Shown one piece after another: positions 1 through 6,714 of a stretch of DNA of 11,341 nucleotides. The translations under genes and the position numbers were made by a program. Below the pieces are notes generated by a model, which searched no databases, was not told where the DNA came from, and was given only the letters and a program-made list of their open reading frames with translations. Each line of letters opens with the position of its first letter. The first letter of the stretch is position 1. The stretch lies in the NCBI GenBank assembly GCA_945949035.1, contig CAMFDH010000025.1, forward strand, positions 1-11,341, read 5' to 3'. The stretch is from an uncultured Actinomyces sp. (GTDB lineage Bacteria > Actinomycetota > Actinomycetes > Actinomycetales > Actinomycetaceae).

Positions 1-1710
1 TTCCTCATCGATCTGGGAGAAGACCTTGTCCCCGACGGTGACAATCCCCTCCGGAACCATCACTCGGTGAACCGCCAGTCCCTTCAGCGGAGACTGCACG
101 TCAAACACCTCAAGCTCAACACCGTTCTCGGTTCGAATGGTGCCCTGGTCGGCACGCTGGCCGCCGGCCTCAGCGTAGAACGGGGTGCGGTTCAGAATTA
201 GCTCAACCTGCTGGGGTCCTTCGACGACTGGCACTGACGCACCATTGACGAGGAGACCCGCGATCTCGGCCTCACCGGAGGCACTGTCGTAACCGATGAA
301 CTCAGAGCCACCGCCCAGTCCCTCAGCGATCTCCTGGAACACCTTGACGTCGACATGGCCGGCCTTCTTGGCCCGAGCATCGGCGCGAGCCCGTTCCTTC
401 TGCTCTTCCATCAGGCGACGGAACTTAGCCTCATCAACCTTCAGGCCCTTTTCGGATGCCATCTCCAGGGTCAGATCAATCGGGAACCCATAGGTGTCGT
501 GGAGTGCAAATGCTTCCTCACCGGACAGAACGGGAGTCTCATCAGCCCCTGGCTTGAGGGCGGATGCCGCAGCGGTCTCGAAGATCGTCGTGCCGGAGTC
601 CAGGGTGCGACGGAACGCGACCTCTTCCCCATATGCGACATCGGAGATCGTGTCCCAGTTGGTGATCAGATCGGGGTATGAGGGCGACATCGCGTCGCGT
701 GACACGGGGAAAAGCTCTGGAAGCGTAACTTCATCAACACCGAGCAATCGCACGGAGCGAACCGCGCGTCGGACCAGTCGACGAAGGACGTAACCAGCTC
801 CGTCATTACCCGGGCGCACACCGTCGTTGATCAGCATCATTGAGGAACGGACGTGATCGGCGATGATCCGCATCAGAACATCGTCCTCTGTGTTTGCACC
901 GTAGCGCTTCGAGGCGATCTCTTCGACACGATCGATGACGGGACGAACCTCATCGATCTCAAACATGTTGGGCTTGTCCTGCAGGACAAATGCAAGCCTT
1001 TCAAGACCGGCACCCGTATCGATGGCCTTACGCTCAAGCTCGTGAAGAAGCGGGTAGTCCTGTCCCTCCCCCGGACCGCGCATGTACTGGTCAAAGACAA
1101 GATTCCACAACTCAAGGTAGCGGTCTCCGCCCGGGTCAACATTGCCCCCGACGGCTTCCGGACCATACTCGGGTCCTCGATCGTAATGCCACTCGCAGCA
1201 GGGACCTGCTGGACCGGGCTGGCCCGTGGACCCGCAGCTCCCTTCGCGTGGGCGGCGCACGATGTGCCCGGGGGCCCTGCCCCCCTGCGTGGTGAGGACA
1301 TCGTAGGACTCGGTGTCGCCCTCCCAGATAGTTACCCAGAGGCGATCTGCATCGAGACCGTACTTGCCCTCGTCAACCGAACCGGTGAGTAGGTCGTGCG
1401 CAAAGTTGATTGCGCCTTCCTTGAAGTAGTCACCAAACGAAAAGTTTCCAGTCATCTGGAAGAAGGTGCCATGACGAGATGTGTGTCCAACGTTTTCAAT
1501 GTCGTTGGTGCGGATGCACTTTTGCACCGAAGCGACCCGTGACCAGGGCGGTTCTTCCTCACCGGTGATGTACGGAATGAAAGGGACCATCCCTGCAATC
1601 GTGAACAGAATCGAGGGCTCTGGCGAAAGAAGGGGTACCGAAGGGCGGATTTCGTGGCCATTGGCTGCGAAGTAGTTGATCCACCGGTCGCGAATCTCGT
1701 GTGTGCGCAT
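1..1710 (-). CDS. alaS: Alanyl-tRNA synthetase, N-terminal 570 codons (3' end beyond the window)
   Basis: Class II synthetase that charges tRNA-Ala with alanine in the cytoplasm and, through a separate domain, hydrolyses mischarged Ser/Gly-tRNA-Ala. The frame is open from ATG at 1710 to the left edge; full-length family members run to roughly 880-900 residues, so the rest of the editing domain and the C-Ala domain are outside. Visible catalytic elements are an RHGTFFQMTGNFSFGDYF block (79-96), PAGPCCEWHYDRGPEYG after the damaged segment, and motif 3 DTGAGLER (231-238). The linker to the editing domain begins at RTPFYAEAGGQ (508-518). The start is supported by the usual MRTHEIRDRW-type opening and a purine-rich GAGAGAGA stretch just upstream, which is a weak ribosome binding site. 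The gene follows rpsD after a terminator and so probably has its own promoter. Residues 143-160 are abnormal: the family's D/E-N-F-W reads G-S-C-G here (see findings). Confidence 0.97.
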   Translation of the reverse strand, partial: MRTHEIRDRWINYFAANGHEIRPSVPLLSPEPSILFTIAGMVPFIPYITGEEEPPWSRVASVQKCIRTNDIENVGHTSRHGTFFQMTGNFSFGDYFKEGAINFAHDLLTGSVDEGKYGLDADRLWVTIWEGDTESYDVLTTQGGRAPGHIVRRPREGSCGSTGQPGPAGPCCEWHYDRGPEYGPEAVGGNVDPGGDRYLELWNLVFDQYMRGPGEGQDYPLLHELERKAIDTGAGLERLAFVLQDKPNMFEIDEVRPVIDRVEEIASKRYGANTEDDVLMRIIADHVRSSMMLINDGVRPGNDGAGYVLRRLVRRAVRSVRLLGVDEVTLPELFPVSRDAMSPSYPDLITNWDTISDVAYGEEVAFRRTLDSGTTIFETAAASALKPGADETPVLSGEEAFALHDTYGFPIDLTLEMASEKGLKVDEAKFRRLMEEQKERARADARAKKAGHVDVKVFQEIAEGLGGGSEFIGYDSASGEAEIAGLLVNGASVPVVEGPQQVELILNRTPFYAEAGGQRADQGTIRTENGVELEVFDVQSPLKGLAVHRVMVPEGIVTVGDKVFSQIDEE

Positions 1711-1735
1711 GTCTCTCTCTCGGCTCTTAGCAGGG

Positions 1736-1741
1736 CTTATA
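1736..1741 (-). promoter_or_regulatory. alaS: Possible -10 element for alaS
   Basis: TATAAG on the minus strand lies 25 bases upstream of the alaS ATG, just after the terminator hairpin that ends rpsD transcription. I see no good -35 hexamer at the right distance; that position falls in the terminator arm. A terminator before alaS implies a separate promoter, and this is the best candidate in the 91-base gap. The call is weak and rests on one hexamer. Confidence 0.3.
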
Positions 1742-1752
1742 TGTCTGAGAAT

Positions 1753-1795
1753 AGCAAGGAGGACGGGGGCTCATTGCCTCCGTCCTCCCTTTGCT
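1753..1795 (-). terminator. Intrinsic-type terminator hairpin after rpsD
   Basis: Arms at 1758-1770 and 1776-1788 form a 13-bp GC-rich stem with one A/C mismatch and a 5-base loop. The stem extends outward by AGCAA/TTGCT (1753-1757 with 1791-1795) past a 2-base bulge. It begins 7 bases after the rpsD stop codon. The tail on the rpsD side (TTGCTATTCT) is only moderately T-rich, but position and stability support termination of rpsD ahead of alaS. Confidence 0.75.
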
Positions 1796-1801
1796 TATGA
1801 C

Positions 1802-2425
1802 TTAGCGTGAGTAGTACTCAACAACCATCTGTACGTCGCATTCGACTGGAACGTCGACGCGCTTCGGGATCTCGACCAGCTTGGCCTTCAGGTTAGCGAT
1901 CTCCACTTCCAGGTAACCCGGAGTCTTGGGGAGGACTTCCTGGTGGGCGCCAGCTGCTGCAACCTCGAAAGGAACAGTGGTCTGCGACTTGGGCTTGACC
2001 TGGATGATCTGGCCCGGCTTGACGCGGAAGGAAGGACGGTCAACGATCTTGCCGTCCACCATGATGTGACGGTGCACAACGGCCTGGCGTGCCTGGGCCA
2101 TGGTGCGAGCAAAACCGGAACGAAGGACGAGGGCGTCGAGACGGGTCTCAAGAAGTGAAACCAGGTTCTCACCGGCCATGCCGGACATGGCGCGAGCCTC
2201 TTTGAAGGTGTTAGCCATCTGTGCTTCACGGATGCCGTACTGGGCACGAAGACGCTGCTTTTCCTTCAGACGAACCGCGTAGTCAGATTCCTGACGACGG
2301 CGGGTACGGCCGTGCTCTCCGGGGCCGTAGGGGCGCTTCTCGAAGTAGCGAACTGCCTTCGGGGTGAGCGCGATGCCAAGGGCGCGGGATTGGCGCACCT
2401 GCTTGCGGGCACGATTATCTGCCAT
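1802..2425 (-). CDS. rpsD: 30S ribosomal protein S4
   Basis: Primary 16S rRNA-binding protein that nucleates 30S assembly; in several bacteria it also represses translation of its own mRNA. The 207 residues match the usual length. The N-terminal region (about 1-95) has YGPGEHGRTRRR but none of the four zinc-binding cysteines of the C+ form, so this is the zinc-independent C- type. The S4 RNA-binding domain follows at about 97-160, with LETRLDALVLRSGFA and ARQAVVHRHIMVDGK. The start ATG has a clear AGGAG (2431-2435) with a 5-base spacer. The gene stands alone: 200 bases separate it from rarA upstream, and a terminator hairpin follows. It is therefore not in the rpsM-rpsK-rpsD-rpoA arrangement of many bacteria. 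I recall a similar separate rpsD near alaS in Streptomyces. Its leader contains inverted repeats that could carry autoregulation. Confidence 0.98.
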   Translation of the reverse strand: MADNRARKQVRQSRALGIALTPKAVRYFEKRPYGPGEHGRTRRRQESDYAVRLKEKQRLRAQYGIREAQMANTFKEARAMSGMAGENLVSLLETRLDALVLRSGFARTMAQARQAVVHRHIMVDGKIVDRPSFRVKPGQIIQVKPKSQTTVPFEVAAAGAHQEVLPKTPGYLEVEIANLKAKLVEIPKRVDVPVECDVQMVVEYYSR

Positions 2426-2447
2426 TTTGTCTCCTGTTTCGTTGTGT

Positions 2448-2473
2448 CATGACTTCGCGGCTGCGAAATCATG
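2448..2473 (-). promoter_or_regulatory. 11-bp hairpin in the rpsD 5' leader
   Basis: On the rpsD mRNA the arms (2463-2473 and 2448-2458) pair over 11 consecutive positions, one a G-U wobble, around the four-base loop AGCC. The structure ends 12 bases before the AGGAG ribosome binding site of rpsD. There is no T-run after it, so it does not look like a terminator. S4 is a known autoregulator that binds its own leader mRNA (alpha operon in E. coli, monocistronic rpsD in B. subtilis). A regulatory role here is an inference from position only. Confidence 0.5.
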
Positions 2474-2498
2474 GGGTCAACTCCCTGATTACCATCCA

Positions 2499-2512
2499 CT
2501 TCTAAGTAGAAG
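2499..2512. repeat. Short perfect inverted repeat upstream of rpsD
   Basis: CTTCTA and TAGAAG flank a 2-base spacer. It lies about 75 bases upstream of the rpsD start. As RNA the loop would be too tight for all pairs, so a dimeric DNA-binding operator is more plausible than a hairpin. The arms are short and chance occurrence cannot be excluded. Confidence 0.3.
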
Positions 2513-2625
2513 GCTGGACGATATCCAATCGGCTAAGACCCCAGGCGGCCGAGAAAACGACCGTCAGCAATACTACTGGACAGCACAGCTCAAACCCTAG
2601 GCGAGCCCGTGATTGTCCTGAGTGG

Positions 2626-3981
2626 TTAGTCACCCTGCAGGTGAGCGGCCTCCTCATGGATGCGCCGAATGGCCTCCATTCGAGCTCCGATTCGCGCCTC
2701 TTCACCCCTGCCGGTCGGATGGTAGTAGCTGGCCCCGGAGAGCTCTGCCGGGAGGTAGGTCTGACCCGCGGCTATCGCATGGGGTTGATCGTGAGAGTAG
2801 ACGTAGTCCTTGCCGTGACCCAGGCCCTTTGCTCCCGGATAGTGAGAGTCCCGGAGGTGCATGGGAACAGCGCCGGAGCGACCTGCCTTCACATCGGCCA
2901 TCGCCTCACCGATGGCAACCACAACAGCATTGGATTTGGGTGCGGTGGCCACAGCGATGACGGCCTGGGCAAGAATGATTTGGGCCTCAGGCATGCCGAC
3001 GAGGGCGACCGCCTGAGCAGCGGCCACAGCTGTCTGAAGGACGCTCGGGTCTGCCATTCCCACATCCTCTGAGGCATGGATCATCACCCTTCGAGCAATA
3101 AACCGTGGGTCTTCCCCTGCTTCGAGCATACGGGCCAGATAGTGGAGTGCCGCATCTACGTCTGAACCCCGCATGGACTTGATGAAGGCACTGGCGACGT
3201 CATAGTGCTGATCTTGATCCCAGCGGACCAGGGCCGTGGCAGCAGCAGTCGAAACATCCTCTACCTCAACCACGGACTCACCACGGTCGAGTGTCACAGC
3301 AGCGGCGGCCTCGAGAAGTGTCAGCCCCTTGCGGGCATCTCCCCCGGCGACCCTGGTCAAGACCTCAAGGGTCCCCTCTCCAAGAGTGACGGCTCCTCCG
3401 AGTCCCTCTTCGCTAACAAGTGCGCGCTCCAGTGCCGCCGCGATGGCCTTGTCATCGAGTGAACGCAGTACCAGAAGAAGGGACCGAGACAGCAGTGGAG
3501 AAATTACTGAGAACGAAGGATTCTCAGTTGTCGCCGCTACCAGGGTGACCCAGTGGTTCTCTACCGCCGGCAGAAGGGCATCCTGTTGCGACTTTGAGAA
3601 GCGGTGCACCTCATCGATAAAAAGCACCGTTTCCTGTCCCGTAGCCGCCAGAGCGTGCTTCGCAGAGGCAATTACCTCACGCACCTCCTTGACCCCCGCA
3701 CTAACTGCTGAGACCTCGGCAAATCGCCTACCTGACTGGCGGGCGATCAGGTAGGCCAGAGTTGTCTTGCCGGTCCCGGGAGGCCCCCAGAGGATTACTG
3801 ATGGGACTGAAGTTGAACCAGCGTCAAGGAGGCGTGAAAGGGGCGAACCTGGGGTGAGGAGGTGGTCTTGACCCAGCAGATCCGAAGCTTCGCGGGGCCT
3901 CATCCGGACCGCGAGCGGTCCGGATGACGACACCTCAGGAAGCCCGTAGTTGTCTACACCAAGGGCGTCAAAAAGATCCAT
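2626..3981 (-). CDS. rarA: Replication-associated recombination protein A (RarA/MgsA AAA+ ATPase)
   Basis: Clamp-loader-like AAA+ ATPase (relatives: E. coli RarA, yeast Mgs1, human WRNIP1) that acts at stalled replication forks and gaps. The 451 residues are a normal length. The N-terminal [10 protein letters not shown] block (22-31) and DLLGQDHLL (34-42) are typical. Walker A GPPGTGKT is at 66-73, Walker B VLFIDE at 119-124 with [12 protein letters not shown] after it, sensor 1 TTENPSF at 151-157, and SPLLSR with a candidate arginine finger at 161-166. The C-terminal half carries the family's helical tetramerisation region, including [23 protein letters not shown] residues. The ATG start gives the usual MDLFDALG opening, although GAGGA lies directly against the start codon, which is unusually tight spacing. 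It is the third gene of aspS-yciO-rarA, 44 bases after yciO. A perfect 12-bp inverted repeat lies in codons 19-28. Confidence 0.97.
   Translation of the reverse strand: MDLFDALGVDNYGLPEVSSSGPLAVRMRPREASDLLGQDHLLTPGSPLSRLLDAGSTSVPSVILWGPPGTGKTTLAYLIARQSGRRFAEVSAVSAGVKEVREVIASAKHALAATGQETVLFIDEVHRFSKSQQDALLPAVENHWVTLVAATTENPSFSVISPLLSRSLLLVLRSLDDKAIAAALERALVSEEGLGGAVTLGEGTLEVLTRVAGGDARKGLTLLEAAAAVTLDRGESVVEVEDVSTAAATALVRWDQDQHYDVASAFIKSMRGSDVDAALHYLARMLEAGEDPRFIARRVMIHASEDVGMADPSVLQTAVAAAQAVALVGMPEAQIILAQAVIAVATAPKSNAVVVAIGEAMADVKAGRSGAVPMHLRDSHYPGAKGLGHGKDYVYSHDQPHAIAAGQTYLPAELSGASYYHPTGRGEEARIGARMEAIRRIHEEAAHLQGD
3900..3927 (-). repeat. Perfect 12-bp inverted repeat inside the start of rarA
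   Basis: TCATCCGGACCG (3900-3911) is followed by the 4-base loop CGAG and its exact reverse complement (3916-3927). It encodes the conserved P-L-A-V-R-M segment near codons 19-28, so protein constraint explains part of the sequence. In mRNA it would form a very stable hairpin about 54 bases after the rarA start codon. There is no T-run, so it is not an ordinary terminator. Confidence 0.7.
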
Positions 3982-4025
3982 TCCTCAACTTAATCTTCGG
4001 GGGACGCGAGTTTGCTCTTTCCCAC

Positions 4026-4643
4026 CTAGTCGAACAGCGAGGTGTCCCCGGCTCCCTTACGAGCCACCTCGGGGTACCCAGCCGTGAAGTCAATGACGGT
4101 GGTGGCACCTGCCAGTCCCACAGGTCCGTCCACCACGATGTCCACCTCATTACCTACTGCCTCAACGACTTCGTCACACGAGGTAAGTGGCTCCGTCTCC
4201 CCGGGGAGGATCAGTGTTGAGCACAGCAGTGGCTCTCCCAGTTCTTCAACAATTGCCTGGGTGATGCGGTGATCAGGCAGCCGAACCCCGACCGTCTTCT
4301 TCTTATTCACCAGAGTCATCCGTGGCACCTCTTTAGTGGCGGGCAGGATGAAGGTATAGGCGCCGGGAGTAAGCGCCTTGATCGTCCGAAAGGCTTTGTT
4401 GTCAACCATGACAAGTTCGCCAAGCTGCCCGAAAGATTCGCACAGCAGGGAGAAATTGTGCTTGTCATCAAGATGACGAATACGACGAATCGTCTCGAGG
4501 CCGTCCTTGTTAGCGAGTTTGGAGGCCACCGCGTACCCGGAATCAGTGGGTAGCGCGATGGTCCCGCCCTCGTTCAGAACGTCGACAATCTGTCGAACGA
4601 GTCGTGGTTGGGGGTTTTCAGGGTGCAGTTCAACAGTTTTCAT
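4026..4643 (-). CDS. yciO: YciO-type member of the YrdC/Sua5 family
   Basis: The 205 residues match E. coli YciO in length and along most of the chain as I recall it: HPENPQPRLV (7-16), PTDSGYAVASK (32-42), RIRHLDDKHNFSLL (54-67), TPGAYTFIL (92-100), KTVGVRLPDH (116-125) and LCSTLILPG (140-148). The YrdC fold binds ATP and double-stranded RNA. TsaC/Sua5 paralogues make threonylcarbamoyl-AMP for t6A at position 37 of ANN-decoding tRNAs. YciO proteins are annotated that way, but their true role is unsettled. By my alignment the KxR of TsaC/Sua5 reads R54-I-R56 and the SxN reads T143-L-I145, so I would not assume full TsaC activity. An in-frame TAG two codons upstream fixes ATG 4643 as the earliest ATG-type start. 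The ribosome binding site is poor, suggesting coupling to aspS, which ends 42 bases upstream. Confidence 0.9.
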   Translation of the reverse strand: MKTVELHPENPQPRLVRQIVDVLNEGGTIALPTDSGYAVASKLANKDGLETIRRIRHLDDKHNFSLLCESFGQLGELVMVDNKAFRTIKALTPGAYTFILPATKEVPRMTLVNKKKTVGVRLPDHRITQAIVEELGEPLLCSTLILPGETEPLTSCDEVVEAVGNEVDIVVDGPVGLAGATTVIDFTAGYPEVARKGAGDTSLFD

Positions 4644-4685
4644 GGCCTAAGCCTAACTGTGACCTCCGACATTCGGGCCCTAAAA

Positions 4686-6491
4686 CTACGCCTCTTCGCT
4701 GTCTGCGTCCTCTTCGTCCTCATCCTCAGGAACAAAGTCCACTCCGGTTTCGGCGCGCTGGGCCGGATCAATTGGGCCCGGGGCCTCCGTGAGCGGGTCG
4801 TAACCACCGCCGGACTTGGGGAAGGCAATGACGTCGCGAATTGAGTTGGCTCCGCTAAGCAGAGCTGCAATTCGGTCCCAACCGAGCGCAATACCACCGT
4901 GAGGCGGAGCGCCGAACTGGAAGGCATCGAGGAGGAAGCCGAACTTCTCCTGTGCCTCTGCCTGGCCGATTCCCATGACTTCGAAGACACGCTCCTGAAC
5001 GGCGCGCTGGTGGATACGGATTGAGCCACCACCGATTTCGTTGCCATTGCAGACAATGTCGTAGGCGTTAGCCAACGCTGCACCCGGATCCTTGTCGAAG
5101 GTATCCAGGTACTCGGGCTTCGGGCTGGTGAAGGCGTGGTGAACCGCGGTCCACGCACTTGCACCCAGTGCAACATCTCCCTCTGCTTTGGCAGCAGCTG
5201 AAGGCTTGAACATCGGAGCGTCAACGATCCAGACAAACGACCACTCGCTCGGGTCCATCAGCTCAAGGCGACGGCCAATCTCCAGTCGGACGGCGCCGAG
5301 AAGTGCGCGGGCCTCATCCGGGTTGCCAACACCGAAGAAAACGCAGTCTCCCGGCTGTGCCCCAACGGCCTCGGCGAGGCCGGCCCGCTCCTCTTCAGAG
5401 ATGTTCTTGGCTACAGGACCGCCAAGGGTGCCATCTTCAGCGAAAGTAACGTAAGCCAGACCCTTGCCACCGCGGGACTTGGCCCACTCCTGCCACTTGT
5501 CAAAGGTGCGGCGCGGCTGTGAGCCACCGCCTGGCATGACAACCCCACCGATGTAGGGGGCTCCGTTGAAGAGGCGGAACGGGCTGTCCTGGAAATAATC
5601 GGTCAGATTGACCAGTTCGAGGCCGAATCGCAGGTCCGGCTTATCTGTGCCGTAACGCTCCATCGCCTCGAGGAACGGCATGCGTGCGATCGGGGTGGGA
5701 ATGTCGTAGCCGATCAGAGCCCAGATGTTCTTGAGAACCTTCTCTGTCTCGTTCAGAACATCCTCTTGATCCACGAAGCTCATCTCAACATCGAGCTGAG
5801 TGAACTCAGGCTGGCGGTCCGCGCGGAAGTCTTCATCGCGGTAGCAACGCGCAATCTGGAAGTACTTTTCCATTCCACCGACCATGAGGAGCTGCTTGAA
5901 CAGCTGGGGTGACTGCGGAAGGGCGTACCAGGATCCCGGTGCAAGTCGCGCGGGGACAAGGAAGTCACGAGCGCCCTCAGGAGTGGAACGAGTCAGTGTC
6001 GGAGTTTCGACCTCGACGAAGTCATCATCAAGGAGAGTCTCACGGGTGACGCGGGACATCGCCGAACGAAGGCGGATCGCCTTCTGGACGGGGGCGCGAC
6101 GCAGATCGAGGTAGCGGTACTTGAGACGCACCTCTTCTCCGGCGCCGGGCTCATCGGTGTGCGTTGAGACCTGGAACGGAAGCGGGGCCGCGGTATTGAG
6201 GATCTCGACGTCATCGCTAAGGATTTCAATCTGACCCGAAGGGAGGTTCGGGTTCTCATTGCCGTCGGGACGCTTCGAAACCTGTCCGGTTACCTTCAGT
6301 ACGTACTCGGGTCGCAGCTGGTGTCCGACCTCTTCATCGCGAACGACCACCTGGGCGATTCCCTTGGAGTCGCGCAGGTCGATGAAGATCACCCCACCGT
6401 GGTCGCGGCGGCGGTCAACCCAGCCGGTCAGTGTGACAGTTTGTCCCTCTAGACCAAGATCAAGCTGGTCCATCGTGTGAGTGCGTAGCAC
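4686..6491 (-). CDS. aspS: Aspartyl-tRNA synthetase, probably non-discriminating (Asp/Asx)
   Basis: Class IIb synthetase of 601 residues, the bacterial long form. The N-terminal OB-fold anticodon-binding domain is at about 1-105, with [19 protein letters not shown]. The catalytic core starts near 120 (RYLDLRR), with QSPQ at 193-196, motif 2 around [17 protein letters not shown] (214-230), the bacterial GAD insertion at about 290-410, and motif 3 GGIALGWDR (532-540). His31 sits where discriminating enzymes such as E. coli have Leu. In Pseudomonas and mycobacteria His there marks AspRSs that also make Asp-tRNA-Asn for GatCAB amidation. The start is GTG 6491, backed by AAGGA (6498-6502) and the usual LRTH opening; ATG at codon 7 lacks such support. 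The C-terminus ends in an acidic run (residues 589-600). First gene of aspS-yciO-rarA, transcribed divergently from the helicase. Confidence 0.98.
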   Translation of the reverse strand: MLRTHTMDQLDLGLEGQTVTLTGWVDRRRDHGGVIFIDLRDSKGIAQVVVRDEEVGHQLRPEYVLKVTGQVSKRPDGNENPNLPSGQIEILSDDVEILNTAAPLPFQVSTHTDEPGAGEEVRLKYRYLDLRRAPVQKAIRLRSAMSRVTRETLLDDDFVEVETPTLTRSTPEGARDFLVPARLAPGSWYALPQSPQLFKQLLMVGGMEKYFQIARCYRDEDFRADRQPEFTQLDVEMSFVDQEDVLNETEKVLKNIWALIGYDIPTPIARMPFLEAMERYGTDKPDLRFGLELVNLTDYFQDSPFRLFNGAPYIGGVVMPGGGSQPRRTFDKWQEWAKSRGGKGLAYVTFAEDGTLGGPVAKNISEEERAGLAEAVGAQPGDCVFFGVGNPDEARALLGAVRLEIGRRLELMDPSEWSFVWIVDAPMFKPSAAAKAEGDVALGASAWTAVHHAFTSPKPEYLDTFDKDPGAALANAYDIVCNGNEIGGGSIRIHQRAVQERVFEVMGIGQAEAQEKFGFLLDAFQFGAPPHGGIALGWDRIAALLSGANSIRDVIAFPKSGGGYDPLTEAPGPIDPAQRAETGVDFVPEDEDEEDADSEEA

Positions 6492-6509
6492 AGAGTTTCC
6501 TTCCCACGG

Positions 6510-6524
6510 TCGCGCTCGGCGCGA
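6510..6524 (-). repeat. Small inverted repeat in the presumed aspS 5' leader
   Basis: TCGCGC and GCGCGA flank a 3-base centre. The repeat lies between the candidate aspS -10 element and its ribosome binding site. It could form a 6-bp hairpin in the leader or serve as a protein site. Part of it belongs to a 12-base sequence that recurs at 6663-6674. No function is assigned. Confidence 0.35.
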
Positions 6525-6537
6525 TTTGACTGGTCCG

Positions 6538-6543
6538 ATTGTA
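6538..6543 (-). promoter_or_regulatory. aspS: Candidate -10 element for aspS
   Basis: TACAAT on the minus strand is a near-consensus -10 hexamer and lies 46 bases upstream of the aspS GTG start, leaving a leader of about 40 bases. I see no clear TTGACA-like -35 at 16-18 bases upstream, which is common for actinobacterial housekeeping promoters. Confidence 0.45.
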
Positions 6544-6645
6544 CGCTCTGTGGCCCCTCAGACCGACTCCGGGCCTGCACTATGGGGCCAAACCGGGGTG
6601 GATGTGCTCACACGACCACGGTTTATCGAGGCCGCCCGCGTAGTG

Positions 6646-6675
6646 TTGACCCGGCGTCACTTGGCGCGATTAGAG
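6646..6675 (+). promoter_or_regulatory. Candidate promoter of the DEAD-box helicase gene
   Basis: TTGACC (6646-6651) fits a -35 element. An AT-richer TTAGAG (6670-6675) follows after 18 bases and could serve as -10. Transcription would then start near 6682, giving a leader of about 33 bases before ATG 6715. The -10 match is modest. The GGCGCGATTAGA sequence overlapping it also occurs, with one change, in the aspS leader. Confidence 0.4.
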
Positions 6676-6714
6676 GGTAGTGGCGACATGTGCGGCAACC
6701 CATCGAGGGGAATA

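Larger units (their letters stand above)
2426..2625 (-). promoter_or_regulatory. rpsD upstream and leader region with inverted repeats
   Basis: This 200-base gap between rarA and rpsD holds no convincing gene. It must contain the rpsD promoter, but I could not find a -35/-10 pair I trust on the minus strand. Two inverted repeats stand out, at 2448-2473 and 2499-2512, and are listed separately. Nothing resembling a strong intrinsic terminator follows the rarA stop. Only a weak 5-bp GGCTC/GAGCT pairing, with no T-run, is visible near 2583-2604, so rarA transcripts might read through into rpsD. Confidence 0.5.

Noticed and set aside
1231..1284. Paired frameshifts as the explanation of the odd alaS segment
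   Set aside because: The conserved H-I-V-R-R-P-R-E stretch sits in the correct frame between the two damaged parts, so single-base replacements explain it better.
853..1392. 179-codon open frame on the plus strand
   Set aside because: It lies wholly antisense to alaS, whose frame carries recognisable synthetase motifs on both sides; the product resembles no family I know.
1711..1801. T-box or other riboswitch ahead of alaS
   Set aside because: The gap is only 91 bases and is filled by the rpsD terminator hairpin; no T-box sequence or specifier stem is visible.
6481..6714. 78-codon upstream extension of the helicase frame from GTG 6481, or start at ATG 6688
   Set aside because: The extension overlaps the start of aspS and both promoters, has no family resemblance, and ATG 6715 has the best-placed GAGGGG ribosome binding site directly before the Q motif.
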